Below, in pieces: positions 10,901 through 21,910 of a DNA stretch of 64,000 bases. The notes beneath the pieces are model-generated. The model had not been told where the DNA came from. It saw only the letters and a program-made list of their open reading frames with translations, and ran no database searches. This DNA comes from Struthio camelus (lineage: Eukaryota > Chordata > Aves > Struthioniformes > Struthionidae), in assembly GCF_040807025.1 (NCBI RefSeq), contig NC_090946.1:82830641-82894640 (forward strand), given 5' to 3'. The position numbers and the translations under genes are program-made. Each line of letters starts with the position of its first letter. The stretch's first letter is position 1.

Positions 10901-11640
10901 AGGAAAGCAGTTATGGGATGTCCTATTCTTATGCTTCCTCTGGCTGCTCAGAGAAGTCCCACAGTCTGCTTGCTCCGTATGTTCACGTGACTCCCACATC
11001 CATGAGTGGAGGGACACACAGGCCTGGAGAGATTTCTCCTTGTCCAGCCCAGTAAGAGTGCTGCGTCCCTAACACTTTTTTAACACTTTTACTGACCCTA
11101 ACTACACACTAACACTGATGGTACCACACCTAGGGGTCCTCAGTGCCTCTGAAAAGCAGCGGATGTTACATTAAACCAAGAATGTGTGCGTGCAATGATT
11201 GCTTAGCTGCAGCCACACAAGCAATGCTGCTGTTACAGCACAGCTGCCTGTGGGACTAGAGTCTTAACTAATCACTAGAACTAGGTGGCAAAAAGAGTCT
11301 TCATTTTCTGTCCTGTTCAGTGCTGAGCAGGAAAAGTGCTGAAAACATAGCAATAATGCAGCCTTTGGAGAGGACAGAAAATAGATGTTGTTTCTTCTAT
11401 TTGTATCAGTATCACAAAGCAGGTGGGATGAGATGTGTCAGCTCATCGTGTGGTGCTCAGTGCAGATGCATTCCCCGGCAGGTTGTCCTATTTGTTTACC
11501 TAGCCAAATCTGCTTGAGTGATGGCAGCTTTGTCTCTGCATGGTCTCCAGGAATTGACCAGTAGCTAATAAACGTCAGCTTGCCTTCTAGGTTCACTTAT
11601 GCTAAATTATCTTACTGCCATTACAGAATGCTTTTGCTGA
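7951..11640. other. Intergenic sequence, nothing coding recognised
   Basis: AT-rich unique-looking DNA. It contains small simple-sequence tracts: G runs near 8731-8750 and a short GT run near 9518-9532. Open frames near 9816-10525 show no family resemblance, and their lengths fit chance. Confidence 0.5.
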
Positions 11641-11644
11641 CACT

Positions 11645-12215
11645 TTGTTAGGGTCCTGAGGGTACTGACAGACCTGACCAGCCTCACCTGGGGCCTCCAC
11701 CTACACACTGTCCATGGAGGAGCCCATTTAAGCTCAGCCCTGGGCCTTCAGTCCCTGCCTGAGCTACACTGTAGGTGTGCTGGGCCCCAGCCCAAGGCCA
11801 AGGCCAAGGCCAAGGCCAATCCAATCCAATCCAGTCCAATCCAATCCAGACCAGACCAGACCAGACTAGGTTAGACTAGACTCCAACCTGCAGACTGTCT
11901 TCTTAGCCTGACCTTGGACCTGCCTGCTCACCACAGACCTGCCTGGCCATCTGACCTCACTCTGACCTGCAGACTGACTTCCTGGCTTGGCCTCAGACCT
12001 ATCTCATTGCAACAAACTTGCCTAGCGATCTTGACTCTTGGTTGAACCTGTCCATGAACTTGTATCTGCCCTGCTCGCATTGCCCCAGGTCCTGCAGGAC
12101 TTGTCCCATCTGCTGAGGCCCCCTGCCCTGCTGGCTGTGTTACGCCCTCGGCTCCCAGTCCTTTAGAGGGCAGCCAGTCTGCCCTGTTCCCTGACCTGCT
12201 TTGTGTGTGTCTGCA
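11645..12215. repeat. Unclassified pyrimidine-rich dispersed repeat, copy 1
   Basis: A C/T-rich segment full of CCTGACCT/CCTGCC words, ending in GGCTCCCAG near 12150-12160. Its right part, about 11970-12160, aligns by eye with about 52120-52295. Shared strings include ACTTG(C/G)CTAG, TGGTTGA(A/C)CCTG, CCTGCTC and CCCTGCTGGC followed by a CGGCTCCCAG/TGGCTCCCAG end. The family is not identified; a degraded LTR is possible but neither termini nor coding remnants are visible. Confidence 0.45.
11794..11880 (+). repeat. Compound microsatellite (AAGGCC)n-(AATCC)n-(AGACC)n
   Basis: About four AAGGCC hexamers (11794-11818) pass into AATCC pentamers (about 11819-11847, one interrupted by AGTCC). These pass into AGACC pentamers (11848-11866) and then degenerate GACTAGGTTAGACTAGACT. 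The three motifs differ by one or two changes each, as if one array was converted stepwise into the next. The tract lies inside the pyrimidine-rich dispersed repeat. Confidence 0.9.
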
Positions 12216-15048
12216 TGCCCAGCGTGTGCTACTTCACCCAGGTTCTCAAGAAGAAACCTCAAGCGTCCAAAATCAAACTTCCAAATCCCACTGAAGCTAG
12301 CAGAAAACCTCCCACTAATATCTGCATCAATATTTTGATCCTGAATCCCTTTGAGACCACAAGTCAATCCACACCTAAAACACTTGTCTCCTTGTATCAA
12401 ATGGAAATAATGTTCCAGTGTTCCAGTGTAATACAGGTGCAATGTGAGAATTAGTTATATAGCACACTCTGCTAAGCTCTGGATTATTTCTCACTTTCCC
12501 TCCAAAGTGGGAGAAACTTTAGCATACAGAAAAAAGATTATTTGTATTTAGCTAGCTAGTCTCTTCCTACTTGAGTACAGAATGAAGGAGTCAAGCCCTG
12601 CTGCTCCATGGCAAGGAACTGCTTTTTTCTAACACTCTTCCATGCAGGGTTTTCATGTTTCCTCTTTGCTATGATACATTTATGCAGTAGCTGCAGAAAT
12701 GGTTCCTTCAAACTGTGGTGAACAAATCCCAGACTGTAATCTATGTGGAAAGTGTCATCTGGGTACCTCTGAGGGTCATAGCTGTGTCAACTGGGGGTGA
12801 CAGTGAAGTCCTGAGGGTTTGACAGATTCCCTATTTTGGCCTGGAGTTAGAGACTGTCAGTTGTTTTTATTATTTTTTCATCCCTGTAACTGTGCGTTCT
12901 GCACCCTGACTACAGAGCTGGGAGATGATCTCAGGGCTACCATTACACACAGTTCAGAGCACTCCCAGGAGGCCTGTGAGGAGTCACTGCTGCAAACCAG
13001 TTTGGTCTTGTGGTTGTACCACATCTGTCCCCTCCCCTTCTTGTTAGAGGCTCTGCAGCCAGAGTGAAGACGGAGGGCACTCACTCCTCTCCTGAACACA
13101 AGTGCTAATACAGTGGGTTCGGCTGGCCAGCCCCACAGACTGGCAGTAAATATTGGTGTGACATTTCAGTATGCTTACAGGATTTCCAGGAAACATGTAG
13201 TGGCTATGGAAAAAGGCACAGAGTCAGGCTGCAGGTTGGCCATGAACAACATAAACTGCTTTTAGGATATGAAATTTGGAACTTTGGAGCCACAATCTGG
13301 CAAGCCAAAAATCCATGCAGGAAGCAGACCTGAGAGGGGACTTTAGGCCTCTGCTATTAACACTACTGGATTTGATAGAAAGAAAGCAGCAGACAACCAA
13401 GCAGGCAGAATCAGCATTTGGAGCAACTGAATTTGAAATTCTTTACATAAATTATGTAATGAGAAAAAATTAGCTAAATTAGTGTTTCTGTGTGAACTCA
13501 GAATGCAGACAGCACGACCAAAGCCCCATGCTTTGTGCACGCTCCTACTCCGCATTAACACTCTCCATTACTGCACACAATATCTTATTTGGTGTATTTG
13601 ATGACTGAAATATTTCAAGTTTTAAACTAAGATAAATTGAAGTCTACAGCATTAGCTCTTTTCCCCTAGTAAAGCTCCTGCCAGAATACCTGATGGCATC
13701 TCCTTGACACCAGGACCATCAGTGCCAGTCACAGCAGAGCTCTACTTTAACACGACTGAAGCATCATCTCAAGCTGACACGGTCGCATAATGGCTGACCT
13801 TGGGTTGCATCTGAAGAAAATGAATTAGCTTACAGAGGTAGTCAAGTGGAAAGCTGAAACTACCATTTTCCGAAGATATTCAAGGTAAAAAGCCTCAGGG
13901 ACAATCTTTTGTCAGTTTCTGAGACTTGATTAACTGCTTTAATTCTGCGTGATTAATGGCTTTCAAATCTCAGGAGTCCCAAGTCTCTCTACATGTTGTA
14001 TTACTGGAGCGTCTTTAAAAAAGCCTTTCTCCAAAGACTCCTATGAGCTGTTCAAGAGCCACAGCCACAGGTGTCCCTGATGGTTCCATAAGACTCTTGT
14101 GCATCCTGCTCCAACAGGCATGTCTGGAGGAGGATCTTCCTCCTCCTGTCCCAACCATATAACACACTGAAGGAGATGCAAAGAGATCACGCTTCGCATC
14201 AGTTGGGAAACGCTGTTTTCCTACAATGACTGGACAGCAGCTGTCTCGCCCATTGACATGCCAAAGGCAAATGATGTCTGCGGGAAAAATGACTAGCGAC
14301 AAACCCCATAATGGATCCCAGCTTTGACATACCCAACACTTTTCTCTGAGAGCATTTGCAAGCCAAATAGCTGATCTGTCACGTATCAGAGCAGCACATG
14401 CACAGCAGGATCACACAGTGGTGCAGCAGAACAAGGCAAGCAATGGAAAAGGTAGGTGTTAGCCCAGCTATTTCCCCTAATGCAACTGAAAGGACCCTCG
14501 TAAGAGAGGCCAGGATTAGTAAAAATGCCCAAGATCTGGCATATGTAGGACTTGACCAGTGAAGCTCCTGGCCAGCAAGGTGAACAGAGAAAGGGAAGGG
14601 CCAGACTAGAGAATCTACTGGAAAGATTGCTCCCATAACCTTGGAAAGGACATATTACTGCCCCGAGGCTGCTGTAGAACACTTTTACGCCATAGGCTGA
14701 AGATTGCCCATCATTTCCTTCCTTGCAGTAGTAATAAGGAAAGGGTCCTCTGTGTGTCTGTCACTCCACCTGAGCAGAACGAGCCGGTGCCCTGCAGAAT
14801 TTGCTATCTGGAGAAGCAAAGCCGACTGTTTGCCGTTTTTATCCTGAGGCACCAGATGGTTACAGCCACACAGGGAAAGGGACAGACCTAGCAACTGAAC
14901 CCCACCTCATGTGGGTCACTGACTATAGGTGTAACACGACTATGTTAAATATCTCTTTGCTGGGCCCCTCCTGGCACACTTGGGCTTTGTAGAGAGAAAA
15001 AGATGTGGGTTTAGGGACGCAGGGTTACCCCTGCAGAAACATCAGAGA
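12216..15048. other. Intergenic sequence, nothing recognised
   Basis: Unique-looking DNA with no recognised gene, RNA or repeat. Short open frames on both strands show no conserved motif. Confidence 0.45.
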
Positions 15049-15170
15049 GAATCACAGAAGTGGTGGCTTGAATAGACCTCTGAAGGCCTCTAGTCCTACC
15101 TTGCGCTTGAAGTGAGACCCTCACCAACACTAAACCAAGTCAGCCATGCCTTTGTCCAACTGAGTTGAGA
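15049..15170 (-). mobile_element. CR1 3'-end fragment, antisense, degraded
   Basis: AATCACAGAAG near 15050, then a stretch resembling the antisense CR1 tail ('...GACCTCTGAAGGCCTCTAGTCC') and 'ACTAAACCAAGTC' text. It has the layout of the 3' end of an older CR1 subfamily on the minus strand. It is short and diverged, so its extent is approximate. Confidence 0.55.
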
Positions 15171-18100
15171 GGGGAGGGGAGAAAGCTCTTTTTTTCAAGG
15201 TTCAGTTTTGTTAAGACATGCAGGCATGGCAAATGCTATCTCACAACAAACAGGCTCTGGGCAGTGAGTACAGCCACTGCCAGCTATTGCAGAGAAGACA
15301 TGGCTCTTGATTTCCTCCATTTTGCTGATTTTTGATGGGTTTAGAACTGGGAGACTTGGCTTCATTGCACCTAACTTCAGGCACTTCGCCGAATTAGTCT
15401 TCTGTAAGGGTTGTCACTCCAGGCTCCCTCAAGGCATACCAAAGTGATTCAGATCATAGGGGCCAGTTGCTCTGTGCAAGCACCACTTTCTCTACACCTA
15501 AAGAAAGCCCAGCTGCTCCCATATCTGTGGGTGTTGGTTAACTACCTAGACTTTATGGCATGAATCTGCATCTCAGGTCTCTGGGGCAGGGACTTGCTTC
15601 TTACTGCCTGTGTGAATGCAGCAATTAGCATAGCGGGTGCCTGACTCCTGCCTAGGACTGAAACGCGACAATAATGTGTGTGATAAATACCAGTGCTTGG
15701 GCCAGATTCAAAAAGGCTCCAGTACTGCAACGTAGAAAACTTATATGCTGAGTTTCAGAGCTGCAATTCAGGATGCTGAGCTAGGTCCCTAAATTCTCTA
15801 CACATCTGATGAGAAGGTGAAGGCACCTCATAATGAGGTCTGCTGCACCCAGGGTGGTGAGATGGGTGGAGGAACATTGTTCACACCACCTGGCATGGCG
15901 CTTACCCAAGCAGACAAGATTCCTCTATCAGTGGAAACAGTCAGGCCTCTAACCCCTCTTCACTAGACAGCGGAAGCGAAGGTGGGCACTCCCCCCAGCC
16001 TGGATGGTACAAATGCTTCCTTTTGCCAGAATGAAGTAAGCCAGTAGAAATGCTGACCTCAGCATCTCTCTCTCTCAAAGAGAGGAGCTTGCTGGACTTG
16101 GGTGGATAATCAAAAGCCAGAGTTCAGGGATATTGGGATTTTCTTCTTTATCAACTGCTTCCAGAGCATCCCTCTGTATCTCAGAGACTAGGTCTCCCTC
16201 CTATTTTAAGGACTCCTCCTTTTCCTCTACTCTCTGATGGGAATGACTGCAGACTGTGCACTCAGTGTTGTGAGTATGTGAAAAGTGTTCAGAGTATGTC
16301 TGGATTTCTGGTTCCCTCTGAGAATTTACGAGGCCATTTAGTGGTCTCGGCAGGGATTTTTTTGATTGTTCTGCTGTCACTTTAATTCTGCTTATGCTGC
16401 TCTGGAGAACCCCAAATGGTGTCTTGGGTCTCACCCTTGACGCTTGTACAAGTGAGTTTTGGCACAGAACGGCATGGATGTTGGAAAGAAGCCTTAAGAA
16501 AATGGTCAAAACCCTGCTGATTAAGGCTGCTGTCCATGTGAGTTGTGCAATAATAAAGCCAGCCAAAACCAATTTCATGCTCTTCGATGAATACTAGAAG
16601 ATGCTTCCCAGGGGTCAGCAGTGAAGGGAAGCCCAGGAAGTACACTTCAGTCTTGAAACCTAAAGTGGTGGCCAAAATGGAAAGGGAAAGAGACTACTAT
16701 AAAAAGAAGGAAAGAAATATTGGCCTCATAACACCATTTTAGTGTGCCAAATCAGCATGTGTTCTCCCAATGAATAATGTTTGTTTCTCAGTTCAAAAAT
16801 ACAGAATATAGTAATTACAGTGATGTTGAACATTTGGATTTACTATTACAACATAATTAAATCAGTATATTGAAAGAGAATGAAGTGGGTAAGTACACAG
16901 GCCCCATATAAGACATCAGGAAAAAACTGGTAGCTGAATCATTAATCACTTTTCAAAGGTTAAAATAGTAGATCTCCCAGTAAAAATGTACAGTATTTTA
17001 TCCAGCGCAAGGTTCATAATGGATAAAAAATTCATTCCATTTCTGCTCTTATTAATAAAATGCAAGAACTGCACATCCACAAGTTTTACAAATAAACTAC
17101 GAGAGTTGACTTGCTTCTAGGAAATTGCCTAAAAGAGTTGCTTGGGCAGTCAAGGACCTTGAGAAGTTTATGTGAGTGAAGAGAATACATACAGGTTGAT
17201 TCTTTTCTCTGGAGGTGGGGTTCTGAGCAAGGTTATCACATCAAATATACAGTATAGCTGCAGTTCTCTGATTTCTATTATGGAAAGTTAAAATGTAGCT
17301 CAAACTAAGCTACACGTGGATTGGGTTATTATTTTCACTTATTTTTATTTATACAGAAAATGAAAGTGCTGCATGGATCAATAGAGTTTGTATTCTCAGA
17401 GTGAAACAAAAAACCTGTAGAAATAAATGCTGAACTTTATTGGGCACCCCCTCTCACACTACCATTTTCTAGTAAATGCCCCAGAGCTTTTGCTTTTAAA
17501 TGAATCACTGTTGACTACGGCAAGAGGTAAATAGTCCCTGTTAACATACAGGCAACAGTTCATCTCCCTAGCTCATCTTCGGGCACACGCTAGACTTCTC
17601 CCCTTTGTCCATATGCTCCCAGGCAGGCAGAACTTCTAGCACACTTGGAAAAAGAGTCTGAAGCTGAATTTGCTGACCCTCTGCGGTTGCTCCCTCCCCA
17701 GTAGCCCAGAGCCCGTGTCCAGCCCTGCTCCCTGCACCATGAAGACGAGCTCCTCTCAATACCCCTGACTAAGTTCAAGGCTGGCCCTGGATTTCCATTG
17801 CAAGATACAAACTTGGCAACTTGAAAATTATGGAGCTATGACAACAAATTATTCACTCAACCAATAACAAAAATGTTCTTTACATCCCTATGAAAAAAAC
17901 ACCACTTCTGACACACACCAGTACCGACTTAATAAATAAATGTTAATTATATGAAGGTAAGGGGGAGAATACATTTGATAAAAGGCAGATACCATTACAT
18001 CTAAGTGAAGTTGCCTGGTGTTTCCCATTATAATGCCTTGTTTTCATTGTTACACCTTGGACAAACTTCAGACATCTCAGTTTACCTTTTCCATGCTAGG

Positions 18101-19438
18101 TCAGTCCCAAGCTGATCTTTTTAGAACATCTCTGCTGCAATGAGTAAGGCCTTTTTAAGAATGATGGCAGAGAAAAATTGTTGCTGTGTCTACTTTAAAT
18201 TCATTTTGCAGAAGGCTCTGCAAGGCAGAGGAAAATCCACCCAGATTTGGCCAAATAAAATTTGAGAAAGCGCAGTTAACACATTCTTCACAGAAATTCT
18301 TTGCTGGTGGCAGTCTAAAGTCCCCAGAGATTCTGTCTGCCCTAGGCATGCTCCTACTGGAAACTGCAGCTCAGGACTGCTGCAGGCTGGCCTCTGAGCA
18401 GTGACCAGGGAGCCCATCTCTCCTGTGCTCCCAGAGACTGCCCTGAGGGAAACTGCCAACTGCAAACGCAGAGGGAACAAGGAGGAGACAAGGGGACTTC
18501 ATAGGGCTTAAAGTTTTGACTGATGGCAGAAGTGGGACAAGGAGACAATGAGGGAAATGCAAGGAGGAGATGGAGATGGAGATGGAGATGCAGTGGAGGG
18601 AGACTGGGAACCAGCAGGTGGGGAAGTCTGTGAAGAAAGATCTGGGAGCCAACTAGGAATGGGCAGGCAGAGATTAGAAAGGAGAGCAGCTTCGGAGAAG
18701 TCTGAGACAGAAAAGTACATCTGAGAGGCAGCTTGTGCGTAGGAGCCAGTACAGGTAAGAGCAAAGGTCCAAGTTCTGGCTGAGGAGTTGGGATAACAAG
18801 GATGGAAACTGGCAGAGAAATGAGAGAACAGGGCTGAGAGACCAGGTTAATTTACAGAAAAGTGCGGGGAGTGGAAAGGACAAAGAAAGGCACAGAGGAG
18901 TCAAAAGAAGGTCATGATTGTGGGGGGAAAAGAGCAGTGCTTACTGCACCACAATCTCTACCTTAGAACAAAACCCAGGATCCCCACACCTCTCTATTTG
19001 TTGGCATCCCCCAGCACAACGTATGTCCTGCTCCCTTCAAGTACTGGTGTGCAAATCACCCTTCTGCTCCCTTAGCTCTGCTAGGTACAGAGATCTGCAC
19101 ATGGATTGAAAGGTCTCAGCATGGCTGCATCATTTAAATAAAGGGGTGCATCACAGTGTGCGTCTCACACCCTGTTCACCTTGTTCAGAGAGAAGCCTTC
19201 CAGTGAATGTTAAAGCTGTTTGAGCAGATGGCAGAGATCTGTACAGAGGCTGAAAAGTTCACAAGGCTGTGAGTGTCAATGGGACAACTGAATTTACTTC
19301 TTCCACAAACTCAGAAACTATTAAAGAAATATTAGTAAGGTCATAAATCAAGTATTGAAATTTGAGGATAAAGACTGGTCTCGTGTAACTTTTCTTAGAC
19401 CCCTGTTGTATATGTAGTACATCGACTGATGGATTAGG
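15171..19438. other. Intergenic sequence with a short hexamer tract
   Basis: No gene is recognised. The only clear structure is four GGAGAT hexamers at 18566-18589 within a purine-rich stretch (about 18480-18900). Its antisense frames read Ser/Pro/Leu-rich because of base composition, not because of coding. Confidence 0.5.
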
Positions 19439-20307
19439 ATCATAGGATAATTCAGGCAGGAAGGGACTTCAGGAGGTCTCTAGCCCAACCTCCTGCTTAA
19501 TACAGGTTCAGCTGTGAGGTCAGACCAGGTTGCACAGCACTTTAGCCAGTCTGGTCTTGGAAACCTTCAAGGATGGAGATCCTACAACATCTCTGGGCAA
19601 CCTGTTCCACTGCTGGACCGTCCTCATGGGGAAGAAGTTTCTCTTTATACCCAGTCTGAACCTCCTGTGTTTCAACTTACACTGCTTGCCTCTCATCCCC
19701 TCACCAGGCAACACTGTAAAGAGCCTTGCTCCATCTCCCTGATGACATCCTTGCAAGAATGGTCAAGATGCTTTCAAGTCCCCCAAAGATGTCTCATCTC
19801 CAGGCTGAACAAGTCCCTTTCCCTCAGGCTCTCTTCACTGGGCAAGTGCTCCAGCCCCAATTGTCTCTGTGGCCTCCACTGAACTCGCCCCAGTTGGTTG
19901 AAGTCTGTCCTGCACTGGGGCCCAAAACTGGACGCACCATCTAGATGTGGTCTAACAAGTGCTGAGCAGAGGGGGATGATTACTTCTCTCCATCTTCTGG
20001 CTGTGTCTCTATTCATGCATCCCAGGATGGTGTTGGCCTCTTTTGCTGCCAGGGCTGTGCTAATGCTGGCCTGTGTCCTGCTTGCTACTCACCAAGATCC
20101 CCAGGGCCTTTTCCCCAGAGCTGCCAGGCAGGCCTAGACTGTCATTGCCAGGGTTTTACCTTCTCAGGGTCAGAAATGGGCTTTCATCCTTGTTAAATTT
20201 CATACAGCTCCTAGCAGTCCATTCCACCACTTGTGTAGGTCCCTCTGGACAGCAGTCCTGCCCCTGGGCATTTCAGCTGTCCGCCAGGTTCGTGTCATAG
20301 TTTTCTC
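19439..20307 (-). mobile_element. Old CR1, antisense, left (3') part of a split copy
   Basis: It starts with the antisense CR1 3' end ('ATCATAGGATAATTCAGGCA...') and continues through antisense ORF2 text such as CTCTGGGCAACCTGTTCCA, TCTCATCTCCAGGCTGAACA and CATGCATCCCAGGATGG. It is clearly more diverged from copy A than the young copies are, with stops and indels. It breaks off at 'TTCGTGTCAT' (about 20290-20298), where the antisense of the FADDT region is expected. The same element resumes at 20745 beyond a younger insertion. Confidence 0.88.
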
Positions 20308-20744
20308 AGAATCACAGAATCGTTTAGGTTGGAAGGGACCTCTGGAGATCATCTAGTCCAACCTCCCTGCTCAAGCAGGGTCACCTAGAGCATATTGCCC
20401 AGGGTCACATCCAGACGGGTTTTGAATATCTCCAGGGAAGGAGACTCCACTACCTCTCTGGGCAACCTGGTCCAGTGCTCTGTCACCCTCACAGTGAAGA
20501 AGTTTTTCCTCAGGTTCAGATGGAACTTCCTGTGGTTCAGTTTCTGCCCGTTGCCTCTTGTCCTGTCGCTGGGCACCACGGAGAAGAGGCTGGCCTCATC
20601 CTCTTGACACTCCCCCTTCAGATACTTGTACACGTTGATGAGATCCCCTCTCAATCTTCTCTTCTCCAGGCTGAACAGGCCCAGCTCTTGCAGTCTTTCT
20701 TCCTAGGAGAGGTGCTCCAGCCCTCTAATCATCTTGGTAGCCCT
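20308..20744 (-). mobile_element. Young CR1, antisense, 5'-truncated, inserted into an older CR1
   Basis: It begins with AGAATCACAGAATCG, the antisense CR1 end, and matches copy A from about 2156 to its 3' end almost base for base. The 3' hairpin is at 20365-20380. The encoded C-terminal ORF2 fragment is open ([12 protein letters not shown] to LGNML) but preceded by an in-frame TAG, seen as CTA at 20703-20705 on the plus strand, where copy A has Tyr. It keeps about 440 bp, all from the 3' end, as expected of incomplete reverse transcription. Confidence 0.93.
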
Positions 20745-21910
20745 TCATTGTCATGTGCAAACTTGATGGGAGTGCACTTCACTGCCCACTCCAGGTCATG
20801 GATAAAGATGTTAAACAGGACAGGTCCCAGGATAGATCGATGTAGTACTTGTCACTGGCCTCCAGGTAGAGTAAAACCTATTAATCACCACTCTCTAAGC
20901 CCAAACATCCAACCAGGTTTGTACTCATCTAGTTGTCCAGCCATCCAGACTGTCATATCCAAACTTGGATACAAGAACATTATGGGAGATAGTTTCAAAA
21001 ACATGGCTAAAGTCAAGGTAAATGCCATCCACTGCTCTCCCTTTCTCTGCAACTCCAGTCATTGTATTGTAGAAGACATTCAGGTTTGTCAGGCATAATG
21101 TCACCTTATTCTCTTTCATGAGCCCAGAAATGCGCTCCAGGAGGACTCGCTCCATGATCTTCCCAGTGACAGAAGTGAGTTTGACTCACCTGCAGTTCCC
21201 TGGGTTGTTCTTTCAGCATTTTTGAAGATGGGTACAACATCTGTCTTTCTCCTGTTGTCAGGCAACTCCCCTGATCTCCACAACTTTTCAAAGATGATAG
21301 AGAGCAGCCTTGCAAGGACATCATCCAGTTCTCTCAGCACCCTCAGATGCATCCTGTCCGGTCCCACGGACTCGTACGGGTCAGGTTTTCACAAGCAATC
21401 CCTGAGTCAGTCCTTACCCACTGTTGGTAGTTTTTCTCCTCCTTTAACTTTTTAACTGCACAGAGGCTCAGGAGACCTTGCTGGTGAAGACAGGGGCAAA
21501 GAAGACATTAAGTCTCATCTGTGTCTGCTGTCATACAGCCATCTGGCAGTTGGCTCATGTTTTCCTTACTCAGCCTTTTACTACTTTTACAGCTGTAGAA
21601 GCTCTTCTTGTTGCCATTGACATCCCTTGCAAGTCTCAACTCCAGGTGACCTATGGCTTTCTTGGTACCAACCCGACATGCCCAGGCAATGTTTCTAAAT
21701 TGCTCCTTGGTAGCCTGACCTTGCTTCCACCTCCCGTATACTGTCTTTTTGCACAGGAACTCTGTCCTGACTTCCCTGCTTAGGCAAGCTGGTCTCCTGA
21801 TGCATCTGCTTATTTTCCTGAGTATGGGAGTGGACGATTTTGGGCTTGGAGGCTGCTGTCCTTAAAGGCTTGCCAGCTTCCCTGGACTTCTTTGCTCTTC
21901 AGAGCAGCCT
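20745..21910 (-). mobile_element. Old CR1, antisense, right (5'-ward) part of the split copy
   Basis: It resumes at the antisense FADDT/LSKFAD region ('GTCATGTGCAAACTTGATGG') and runs towards the ORF2 start. A reading such as MERVLLERISGLMKENKVT is recoverable near 21155. 'CTTCTTGTTGCCATTGACATC' (about 21607-21627) corresponds to the KDNKKG region of copy A near residue 250. Weaker CR1-like text continues to about 21910. Stops and gaps are common. Together with the left part this gives roughly 2 kb of one old element. Confidence 0.82.

Noticed and set aside
18354-18904. Overlapping minus-strand frames rich in Ser, Pro and Leu
   Set aside because: They are produced by the purine-rich plus strand and the GGAGAT hexamer tract.
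20475-21098. 207-codon plus-strand frame
   Set aside because: It is the opposite strand of CR1 ORF2 and crosses the junction between the young and old CR1. CR1 antisense frames are often open by chance.
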